A stretch of 64,000 nt of DNA from Teichococcus deserti (lineage in GTDB: Bacteria > Pseudomonadota > Alphaproteobacteria > Acetobacterales > Acetobacteraceae). The stretch spans positions 19,245 to 83,244 of the forward strand of contig NZ_MLCO01000077.1 of the NCBI RefSeq assembly GCF_001982615.1, in the 5' to 3' direction. Made by a program: the position numbers and the translations under genes. The notes under the pieces were generated by a model, which searched no databases, had not been told where the DNA came from, and was given only the letters and a program-made list of their open reading frames with translations. Each line of letters opens with the position of its first letter. Position 1 is the stretch's first letter. Positions 56,798 to 64,000 of this stretch are shown here, piece after piece.

Positions 56798-58444
56798 ATG
56801 GCTTCTCCTCCGAATGCGGCCATCGGCTTCGCGGCCGATGGCTTCCAGACCGACCGCACCCGTCTCATGGGCCGCCACGTCGCCGGCGACGGCTTCCTGC
56901 GCGGCCTGATCCGCCATGGCGGGCTGGACCGGCTGTCGGCCTATCTGCTGGCGCCGGGCGACGGCCCGGTCTTCGAGCAGCTGGCCCGCAAGGCCGGCGC
57001 CACCATGGCGCTGGAGGCCATCGCGCCGCAGCGGCTGGACCGCCTGGCCGCCATCGGCACGCTGATGCTGCCCGGGCCGGAGGTGGCGCAGCTGGCCCGC
57101 GCCAGGCGCTTCGCGGGGTCCACGGCCTATTCGGTGGTGGGCGTCACCCACACCACCGCCTCGCATGGCGCGATGGAATCCATCGCCGACCTGCTCGCCG
57201 GCCCGGCCGAGCCCTGGGACGCGCTGATCTGCACCTCCCGCGCCGTCGCCGCCACCGCCCGCAGCCTGCTGGAGGCCGAGGCCGCCCAGCTGCGCGACCG
57301 GCTGGGCGCCCAGCGCTTCCCGCTGCCGATGCTGCCGGTGATCCCGCTCGGCGTCGATTGCGCCGCCTTCGCGCCGCCGCCCGGCGCCCGGGCTTCCTGG
57401 CGGGCGCGGCTGGGCATCGCCGAGGACACGGTGGTGGTGCTGTCGCTCGGCCGGCTGTCCTGGCACGCGAAGGCGCATCCGGTGGCGCTGTTCGGCGCGC
57501 TGGGCCGGGCGGCACGTCGTCCCGGGGCGCCCAGGCTGCATTGCGTCCTCGCCGGCTGGTTCGCCCATGGCGAGCAGGAGGAGGCGCATCGCGCCATGGC
57601 CGCCGCCCTGGCGCCCGAGGTCGGCCTGTCCATCGTCGATGCCCGCGCCGCCGAGGCCCGTCAGGGCCTGCACGCCATGGCTGACGTTTTCTCTCTGTTG
57701 GTCGACAATATCCAGGAGACCTATGGGCTGGCGCCGGTGGAAGCGATGGCGGCCGGGCTGCCGGTCGTGGTCAGCGACTGGGACGGGTTCAAGGACACCG
57801 TCCGCCATGGCGAGGACGGGTTCCGCGTCCCCAGCCTGATGGCGCCGCCGGGCAGCGCTGCCGACCTGGCGCTGCGGCATGCGGCGGGGGCGATGAACTA
57901 CGACAACTACCTCGGCGCCTCGACCCAGCTGGTGGCGCTGGACATCGCCGCCGGGGCCGAGGCCTTCTTCGCCCTGGCGACGAATGCGGAGCTCCGCCGG
58001 CGGATGGGCGCGGCGGGGCAGGCCCGGGCGCTGCAGCATTTCGACTGGCGGGTGGTGATCGGCCAGTACCAGGCGCTCTGGGCCGCACTGGCCGAGCGCC
58101 GCCGCGCCGCCACCCCCGGCCCGCGCGCCATCGACCCGCGCCATGCCGACCCGACCGAGGGCTTCGCGTCCTATCCCAGCGCGGCGCTGGCGGGGGAAAT
58201 GCGGGTGGCGGCGGATCCCGAGGCCTGTTCCTCGATCGAGGCGCTGGCGGCGTTGCCGGGCGGGATCTATCGCCCGGCCGGCGGGCTGGCCGAGGCAGGT
58301 CTCGCGGGGATGCTGCACCGGCTGCAGCAGGAAGGCCCGACCACCATCGCCGCGCTGCTGCCCGAGGAGGGCCGCGCCGCGGCGCTGCGTGGGCTGCTGT
58401 GGCTGCTGAAGTCCGGCTTCGTCCGCCGGCTGCCGCCCGCCTGA
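56798..58444 (+). CDS. GT4-type glycosyltransferase
   Basis: A 548-residue protein. The middle has the GT-B glycosyltransferase family 4 pattern: VIPLGVDCAAFAPP, VVVLSLGRLSWHAKAHPVALFGAL, LSIVDARAAEARQGLHAMADVF, and NIQETYGLAPVEAMAAGLPVVVSDWDGFKDTVRHGEDGF, with the nucleotide-sugar-binding glutamates. About 110 residues after the transferase core (from about 440) form an extra Ala/Leu-rich domain whose role I do not recognise. No signal peptide or membrane helix is seen. No other surface-polysaccharide genes are nearby, so the acceptor is unknown. Confidence 0.85.
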   Translation: MASPPNAAIGFAADGFQTDRTRLMGRHVAGDGFLRGLIRHGGLDRLSAYLLAPGDGPVFEQLARKAGATMALEAIAPQRLDRLAAIGTLMLPGPEVAQLARARRFAGSTAYSVVGVTHTTASHGAMESIADLLAGPAEPWDALICTSRAVAATARSLLEAEAAQLRDRLGAQRFPLPMLPVIPLGVDCAAFAPPPGARASWRARLGIAEDTVVVLSLGRLSWHAKAHPVALFGALGRAARRPGAPRLHCVLAGWFAHGEQEEAHRAMAAALAPEVGLSIVDARAAEARQGLHAMADVFSLLVDNIQETYGLAPVEAMAAGLPVVVSDWDGFKDTVRHGEDGFRVPSLMAPPGSAADLALRHAAGAMNYDNYLGASTQLVALDIAAGAEAFFALATNAELRRRMGAAGQARALQHFDWRVVIGQYQALWAALAERRRAATPGPRAIDPRHADPTEGFASYPSAALAGEMRVAADPEACSSIEALAALPGGIYRPAGGLAEAGLAGMLHRLQQEGPTTIAALLPEEGRAAALRGLLWLLKSGFVRRLPPA

Positions 58445-58467
58445 ATCAGCCAGCCTGAATCAAGAAA

Positions 58468-58492
58468 GGGGCGGGCCTTTGCGGCCCACCCC
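58468..58492. terminator. hairpin between convergent glycosyltransferase and iron-binding genes
   Basis: Arms GGGGCGGGCC / GGCCCACCCC with one mismatch and a TTTGC loop, 23 bp after the glycosyltransferase stop codon; no long T-run. Confidence 0.65.
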
Positions 58493-58557
58493 CCAGGTCG
58501 TTCCGACCGTTCAGTGCCGGAACCAGCGGTGCCACGCGAAGGCGGCAGCCCGAAAGA

Positions 58558-59592
58558 TTAATTCCAGCCGGCGCGTTGGAGGATTTGCAGGGCTTCCGGC
58601 GTGCGGTCGAGGTTGCCGGCGGCGTTGATCGGCTCGGCGCGGAAGGTGCCGAGGCCGGCCAGCAGTGGGTGCAGCGGCGCGCCGGCGACCACCGGGAATT
58701 CCATGTTGCCGAGGGCGAACATTTCCTGCGCTCGGTGGGTGGTCATGAATTCCAGGAAGCGGATGGCATTCGCCTTGTTCGGCGCATTGGCGGTCAGGCC
58801 GGCGCCGGAGATGTTCACATGGGTGCCGCGGTCGCCGGCGCCCTGGTTCGGGAAGATCACGCCGATCCGCTTGAACAGCGCCTGGTCCTCGGGCTTGTCC
58901 GAGCGGCCGGTCAGGCCGAGGTAGTAGCTGTTGGCGATGGCCAGGCTGCACTGGCCGGAGGGGATGGCGCGGAACTGGTCGCGGTCGCCGCCCTGCGGGG
59001 GACGGGCGAAGTTGGCGACGACCCCACGGGCCCAGGCTTCCATCTTCTCCGGGCCGTCGGCGATCAGCAGGGCGGCGGCCATGCTGGTGTTGTAGGGATG
59101 CGCGCCGCTGCGGGCGCAGATCATGCCCTTGAAGCGTGGATCGGCCAGGTCCTCGTAGCGGGCGAGGCCCTCGGGTGCACCCTTCTCGCGATCATACATG
59201 ATCAGGCGGGCGCGCTGGGAGACGGCAAACCACAGGCCCTGCGGGTCGCGCAGCGCAGCCGGGACCCGCTCGTTCACGGTGGCCGAGCCATGCGCGGCCA
59301 GGATGCCGGCCTGGGCGGCGCGGGCGAGGCGGGCGGCGTCCACCGTCATGAAGACATCGGCCGGGCTGTTGGCGCCCTCGTTGCGGATGCGCTCGATCAA
59401 CTGGTCCGCCTGGCCCTCGATCACCCGCACGCGGATGCCCGTCTCCCTGGTGAACTCCTCGTACAGCGCGCGGTCGGTGTCGTAGTGGCGCGCGGAGTAG
59501 AGGTTGATCTCGCCGGCGCCCTGGGCGCGAAGGCCGGCAGGGGCGGCGAGCGCCAGCGCGCTGAGCGCGGCGAGGAGGGGGCGTCGGAACAT
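58558..59592 (-). CDS. periplasmic ferric-iron binding protein (FutA/FbpA family)
   Basis: A 344-residue periplasmic binding protein with a signal peptide (MFRRPLLAALSALALAAPAGLRAQ). INLYSARHYDTDRALYEEFTRETG, GQADQLIERIRNEGANSPADVFMTVDAARL and SYYLGLTGR match the transferrin-like ferric-binding family, with Tyr/His iron ligands near the N terminus and the paired tyrosines of NSYYLG. It would deliver Fe3+ to an ABC permease, but no permease or ATPase gene is present here. A Fur-like inverted repeat lies upstream at about 59651-59674. Confidence 0.9.
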   Translation of the reverse strand: MFRRPLLAALSALALAAPAGLRAQGAGEINLYSARHYDTDRALYEEFTRETGIRVRVIEGQADQLIERIRNEGANSPADVFMTVDAARLARAAQAGILAAHGSATVNERVPAALRDPQGLWFAVSQRARLIMYDREKGAPEGLARYEDLADPRFKGMICARSGAHPYNTSMAAALLIADGPEKMEAWARGVVANFARPPQGGDRDQFRAIPSGQCSLAIANSYYLGLTGRSDKPEDQALFKRIGVIFPNQGAGDRGTHVNISGAGLTANAPNKANAIRFLEFMTTHRAQEMFALGNMEFPVVAGAPLHPLLAGLGTFRAEPINAAGNLDRTPEALQILQRAGWN

Positions 59593-59650
59593 GGGCGTCT
59601 TTCCTCGGATGAACGGCGGTTCATCTCCAGCCGTCGCCCCGATGCCTAGG

Positions 59651-59674
59651 CGAAGTGAGAAGCACTCGCAAGCG
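59651..59674 (-). promoter_or_regulatory. Fur-like inverted repeat upstream of futA-like gene
   Basis: On the minus strand GCGAGTG and CACTTCG flank CTTCT; TTGCGAGTGCTTCTCACTT resembles a degenerate Fur site. It lies about 60 bp before the start codon. The match is by eye only. Confidence 0.4.
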
Positions 59675-59689
59675 AATCCCGGCGCCGCC

Positions 59690-62332
59690 TCAGCCTGAGG
59701 CGAGCAGGATCCGCAGCGGCCAGGCGCCCTCGGCCAGGCGCAGCGCCGGGGCGGCGGCGATGTCCTGGTCGTTCAGCAGGTCGCGCCAGGCGGCAGCACC
59801 CAGCGCCGCGGGCAGCGGCAGGCTGGCCTCGCCCCAGGCGGCGGCGGAGGGCAGGGCGCTGTCGCCGCCGGGCAGGGCGCGGATCGGCACGGCAACCAAC
59901 AGGGTCTTCCCCCCATGGCGGCGCAGGAAGGCCAGGGTGCCCGGCGGGGCGGCCAGCGGCTCGTGGCTGCCGTCGCGGAACAGCGCCGGATGCGCCGCGC
60001 GCGCCGCCAGCAGGCGGGCGATCAGCTGCTGCTTGATGGCGCCGTCCTGCCAGGAGGCGAGCAGCGCCTCCGGGCTGCGGCCCGCCTCCAGCGCCGCGCG
60101 GCGGGCGTCGTAGTCGACCGGCCGGCGGTTGTCCGGGTCGACGAGGGAAAAGTCCCAGAACTCGGTGCCCTGGTAGAGGTCGGGGGCACCGGGGACGGTC
60201 AGGCGCAGCGTCGTCTGCGCCAGGCTCTTCAGCGCGCCGGGGGCGGCGAGGCGGGCGGCGAAGTCCTGCAGGCCGCGCGCCAGCTCGGGATGGCGGGCCG
60301 GGTCGAGCACCGCGCGCAGGAAGTCCTGCGCGGCGCCCTCATAGGCCTCGTCCGGCATGGCCCAGCCGGAGCGGTGCTTGGCCTCGCGGATCGCCTTCTG
60401 CTGCCAGCCTTGCAGCCGATCGGTCCAGGCTTCGACCGCGGCACGATCGGCGACGTCGAGCCCGACCGGCCAGCTGGCCAGGATCATCTGGAACAGCATG
60501 GCGGCATCGGCCGGCTCTGGCGCCGGGCCGTCGGGCAGCGGCTGCACCAGCGGCTGGCTCGCCGCCAGGAAGCCGCGCAGCGCCGCGGCCCAGTCGTCGG
60601 GCATCTCTGCCAGTGCCGCGAGGCGCATGCGCAGGTCCTCGCCGCGCTTGTGGTCATGCGTCGCGGTGGCCAGCAGCGCGTCCGGGAAATCCCTGCCGCG
60701 GGCGGCGGACAGCTGGTGGAAGCCGTCCGGCGGGAGCGAGAAGAGGCCGGGATTGGAGCCCACCTCGTTGCGCGACAGCAGCCGGCCGTAGCGGTAGAAG
60801 GCGGTGTCCTCGACGGACTTGGCGGCGGTCGGCGAGGAGAGCTGCTGGAAGCGCTGGCGGGCGGTCAGCAGCATCTGGCGGGCGGCGCCGGCCGGGTGGT
60901 TGCGCGGGCGGTCCTCGGCCAGCCAGAACAGCAGGTGCGACAGCACGGCATGGTCGGTCGGGTGCAGCCGGGCGCGGGCGGCGCCGGCGGCCTCGGCCAG
61001 GATGCGCTGGTCCTGCTGCGACGGTTCGCCCGCCCGGACATAGACGCGATAGACCGGCATGTGCAGCAGCAGCTCCGCCAGGCTGCGGCGGATGGCGTTG
61101 AAGGAGAAGTCACGCGAGCGCAGATGGCCGCGCGCCAGGCGGTGCAGGGCGCGGGCGGCGGCGTCCAGCTCGGCGGCCAGGTTGTCGCGCAGGATCTGCT
61201 TGCGGGCGGCGAGCTCCTGCCCGTGGAAGTCCAGATCGCTGCCGGTCACCTCGCGCCACAGCGCGGAGAGCGGCGCCTCGCCCGCCGGGTCGTGCAGCAG
61301 GGCGCCGACCTGGTCCATGAAGTCGTAGCCGGTGGTGCCGTCCGTGGTCCAGCGCGCCGGCAGCGCCTCGCCGGCGGCCAGGATCTTCTCGACCACGACA
61401 TAGGGTTCGCCGGCAGGGGCGCCGGCCGGGCGGCGATGCGCGACGGCGGCCATGCGGCGGCGCAGCTTGCGGCAATAGCCGGCCGGGTCCGCCAGCCCGT
61501 CGACATGGTCGATGCGCAGCCCGTCGACCAGCCCCTCGGCATAGAGGCGGAGGAGAAAGGCATGGCTGGCGTCGAAGACCTTGGGATCCTCGGCGCGCAG
61601 GCCGGCGAGACCCGTGACGTCGAAGAAGCGGCGCCAGTTGATCTCGTCGGAGGCCGTGCGCCACCAGGCCAGGCGGTAGTGCTGGCGCTCCAGCAGCCCG
61701 TGCAGCCGGGCGGTGCCGGTCAGGCTTTTCGGGTCATGCGCCTCCAGCCCGCCGCGCTCGCCCAGGATGTTGTCGGCATCGCCCTGGCGGATCGGAAAGC
61801 GGTTGTCGAAATAGGCGACGGACAGGCCGGTCGGGCCTTCGGCGACCAGCGTCAGCTCGCCCTCGGCCAGGGCCTCGCCATAGGAGCGGCCGAGGAAGGG
61901 GGCGAGGATCTTGCCGTTCAGCGCGGGGTCGGGGCTGTCCCAGTCGACGTCGAAGAAGTCGGCGTATCGGCTGTCGCGGCCATGCGCGAAGACGTCCTGC
62001 CAGTAGGGGTTGTGCGGGCCGTCGACGCCCATGTGGTTGGGCACGATGTCAAGCAGCAGGCCGAGGCCGTGCTGGCGCAGCGCCGCGACCAGCCGGCGCA
62101 GCGCCGGCTCGCCGCCGAGCGCCGGGTTGATCGCGTCATGGCCGGTGTTGTCATAGCCATGGGTCGAGCCCGGCGCCGCCGGCAGCAGCGGCGAGGCGTA
62201 GAGATGGCCGACCCCGAGCCGTGCCAGATAGGGCACCAGCGGCACCGCGTCGTCCAGCGTGAAGCCGGCATGGAACTGCAGGCGGTAGGTGGCGCGGGGG
62301 CGGGTCTCGGCGACGGGTGCAGCCAGCGGCAT
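59690..62332 (-). CDS. treY: maltooligosyl trehalose synthase
   Basis: An 880-residue GH13 enzyme that converts the reducing-end linkage of maltooligosaccharides to a trehalose linkage. Seen in order: ATYRLQFHAGFTLDDAVPLVPYLARLGVGHLYASPLL, LLLDIVPNHMGVD, the nucleophile region GLRIDHVDGLADPAGY, VVEKILAAGEALP, DALLATATHDHKRGEDLRMR, and LYQGTEFWDFSLVDPDNRRPVDY. Length is close to family norm. Its ATG overlaps the malQ stop as TGATG, so it is translationally coupled. treZ is not in the window. Confidence 0.95.
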   Translation of the reverse strand: MPLAAPVAETRPRATYRLQFHAGFTLDDAVPLVPYLARLGVGHLYASPLLPAAPGSTHGYDNTGHDAINPALGGEPALRRLVAALRQHGLGLLLDIVPNHMGVDGPHNPYWQDVFAHGRDSRYADFFDVDWDSPDPALNGKILAPFLGRSYGEALAEGELTLVAEGPTGLSVAYFDNRFPIRQGDADNILGERGGLEAHDPKSLTGTARLHGLLERQHYRLAWWRTASDEINWRRFFDVTGLAGLRAEDPKVFDASHAFLLRLYAEGLVDGLRIDHVDGLADPAGYCRKLRRRMAAVAHRRPAGAPAGEPYVVVEKILAAGEALPARWTTDGTTGYDFMDQVGALLHDPAGEAPLSALWREVTGSDLDFHGQELAARKQILRDNLAAELDAAARALHRLARGHLRSRDFSFNAIRRSLAELLLHMPVYRVYVRAGEPSQQDQRILAEAAGAARARLHPTDHAVLSHLLFWLAEDRPRNHPAGAARQMLLTARQRFQQLSSPTAAKSVEDTAFYRYGRLLSRNEVGSNPGLFSLPPDGFHQLSAARGRDFPDALLATATHDHKRGEDLRMRLAALAEMPDDWAAALRGFLAASQPLVQPLPDGPAPEPADAAMLFQMILASWPVGLDVADRAAVEAWTDRLQGWQQKAIREAKHRSGWAMPDEAYEGAAQDFLRAVLDPARHPELARGLQDFAARLAAPGALKSLAQTTLRLTVPGAPDLYQGTEFWDFSLVDPDNRRPVDYDARRAALEAGRSPEALLASWQDGAIKQQLIARLLAARAAHPALFRDGSHEPLAAPPGTLAFLRRHGGKTLLVAVPIRALPGGDSALPSAAAWGEASLPLPAALGAAAWRDLLNDQDIAAAPALRLAEGAWPLRILLASG

Positions 62333-63952
62333 CAGGGAGCTCTCCGCGCCCGCGCCAACCCGCGCAGACGCTGTTCGATCGCGGGATCCTGGAACATCCG
62401 CTCGACCGGAGGGGCGAGGCGTCGGCGCCAGTTGGGATGTTCCTCAACGGTGCCGGGCAGGTTGGGTTGCTCGACGGCGGCGACGGCATCTTCCAGCGGC
62501 AGCAGCGCCAGCTCGCAGCGGGCGCGACCGATATGGGCGGCCGCCGCATCGGCGACACGGGCGGCCTGATCCGGGCCCGGCACCGGCCCCTCGGCGACGC
62601 CCGACCTGCAGAAGGCGTCCCAGAGCAGCGGCCGCTCGGCCGCCCGGGTCTCCGCCATGCCGGGGATGGTGTGGCCCAGCTCCTCGCGCCAGGCCAGGTC
62701 GCGTCCCTCCCACCAGCCGGCGACGGTCGGCAGGTCGTGGGTCGAGGTCATGGCGACCGCGCCGGGGCTCCAGCGCTGCGGCGGGATGAAGTCGGCCACC
62801 TCGCCCTTCGGCGGCTCGGTCTGCTCGAACCACATGACGCGCATGCCGGCGATGCCGGCGCGCTCCAGCTGCGGGCGGAAGCCTTCCGGCACGGTGCCCA
62901 GATCCTCGCCGATGGCGACGGCGCCGTGGCGCGCGGATTCGAGCGCCACCAGCCGCAGCAGGTCGCGCAGCGGATAGCGGATGTAGCAGCCCTGGTCGGG
63001 CGTCGCGCCCTCCGGCACCAGCCAGAGGCGGCGCAGCCCCAGCACATGGTCCAGCCGCACGCCGCCGGCATTGCGGAAGGCGGTGCCGAGCATCTCCCGG
63101 AACGCCGCGAAGCCATTGGCGCGCAGCCCGTGCGGCGAATAGGTGGTGATGCCCCAGCCCTGGCCGCGGCGGTTGAAGATGTCGGGCGGCGCGCCGATCT
63201 CGACACCCTGCAGGAACTCATCCTGGCGCGACCAGGCATCGCTGCCGCCGCCATCGACGCCGATCGCCAGGTCGGCGATCAACCCGATGCGGGCGCCGGC
63301 CTCGCGCGCCGCGCGCTGCGCCGCCGCCAGGCCGCGATCGGCCTGCCATTGCAGGAAGGCGTGCCAGTCGACCTCCTCGGCATGCGCCGCGGCGAAGGCG
63401 GCGACGGCGGCGCTCTCCGGATCGCGCAGCGCCGCGCCCCAGTCGCGCCAGTGGAATGTCTGCGGGTCCTGCGCCAGCTGCGCCGCCTGCAGCGCCTCGA
63501 AACGGGCATGGCGTTCCAGCGCGGCGCCGCTCTCGGCACGGAAGGCCGCGAAGTCGTCGCGCAGGCTGGCCGGCGCCTGGGCCTGGAACACCTCGAAGAC
63601 CTGGCGCAGGCGGGCGAGGCGGGCGGCGGTGGCGGCCGGCCAGTCGATCAGGTTCAGCTGCTCCAGCCGGGTCCATTCGGCGGCGAGCTCCGGCGCGAAG
63701 GCCGGCGTCAGCTCGCCCAGCAGCGTCTCGGCATCGGCATGGCGCACGTCGAGCCGCAGCCGGCTGGAGGGCGCATAGGGGCTGAAGCGCGTCGGCACCG
63801 CGGTGAACTGCGCATGCACCGGGCTGAGCGCGATGGCATCCGCCCCCTGGCCGGCGGCGCCCACCGCGAAATCGGCCAGCGCCGTGTAGTCGCCGAAGCC
63901 GCCGTCGCCGGTGCGCCGCAGCGAGTAGAGCTGCACCGCCAGCCCCCAGGCG
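62332..63952 (-). CDS. malQ: 4-alpha-glucanotransferase (amylomaltase), 5' end interrupted
   Basis: About 540 residues of a GH77 disproportionating enzyme that transfers alpha-1,4-glucan units. Seen: AWGLAVQLYSLRRTGDGGFGDYTALADF, IGLIADLAIGVDGGGSDAW, the nucleophile region VRLDHVLGLRRLW, AIGEDLGTVPEGF, and STHDLPTVAGWWEG. The GTG at 63936 is probably an internal Val of AWGLAVQLYS rather than a start, because family members continue upstream. Beyond about 63952 the sequence is the reverse complement of the coding sequence just read, so the true N terminus is missing. It is coupled to treY by TGATG. Confidence 0.88.
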
Positions 63953-64000
63953 CGGCCGCCTGGGGGCTGGCGGTGCAGCTCTACTCGCTGCGGCGCACCG
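63909..64000. repeat. 44-bp-arm inverted repeat ending the window
   Basis: Bases 63909-63952 are the exact reverse complement of 63957-64000, with only four central bases between. The repeat reaches the last base and may continue beyond. It interrupts malQ. Confidence 0.95.

Overview
The window is strongly GC-rich, densely coded chromosomal DNA with no phage, transposase, plasmid or CRISPR signature. Gene content points to an alphaproteobacterium, most likely Acetobacteraceae (Roseomonas-like): a short HPr kinase next to EIIA-Man/HPr/EI and ChvG/ChvI, an NDUFS6-type zinc-finger protein, a DUF3309 peptide, class II DAHP synthase, acetolactate decarboxylase and a NupC/RmuC/PurH housekeeping set. 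The taxon is inferred, not shown.

Layout. 1-1170: the tail of an unknown coiled-coil protein and a methyltransferase. 1181-12102: the phosphoenolpyruvate island, with chvI-chvG, hprK-rapZ-EIIA-HPr-ptsP (all minus), a PLP serine/threonine dehydratase, a HugZ-like protein and pckA (plus). These genes tie the PEP/pyruvate node and a regulatory PTS to an envelope-stress two-component system. 12500-22600: pnp, a nitronate monooxygenase-like protein with a cysteine cluster, doxX, nupC, rmuC, an XRE-cupin/GNAT pair and purH. 22600-29950: an orphan iron-type binding protein with a Fur-like box, a secreted Pro-rich protein, polA with the zinc-finger gene, a lipase-like hydrolase and a RibD/DHFR-type reductase.

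30100-44630: an amidohydrolase, a NAPRTase-family enzyme with DAHP synthase, Tat-exported PhoD, a diguanylate cyclase, and a D-aminoacylase/IclR/penicillin-acylase group suggesting use of N-acyl amino acids or amides; then an aldo/keto reductase and YaiI. 44736-53555: acetolactate decarboxylase, tRNA-Val(CAC), a DUF3108 protein, phosphoglycolate phosphatase, glmU-glmS, an ArsR/Old-Yellow-Enzyme divergent pair and small unknown proteins. 53756-64000: succinate-semialdehyde dehydrogenase, glutathione reductase, a GT4 glycosyltransferase, a FutA/FbpA-like iron-binding protein, and malQ-treY (glycogen/maltodextrin to trehalose).

The most unusual signals are non-coding. A dispersed family of GC-rich palindromes, usually with a GAATTC-like or ATACTAT-like centre, sits in many intergenic gaps. 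Two gaps (31539-31797 and 42848-43103) hold inverted copies of a composite element of about 250 bp with conserved blocks and block spacing, bounded by these palindromes. The rapZ 5' end carries 27-bp tandem repeats. The last 92 bases are a near-perfect inverted repeat that truncates malQ and looks like a fold-back contig end or a real inverted junction.
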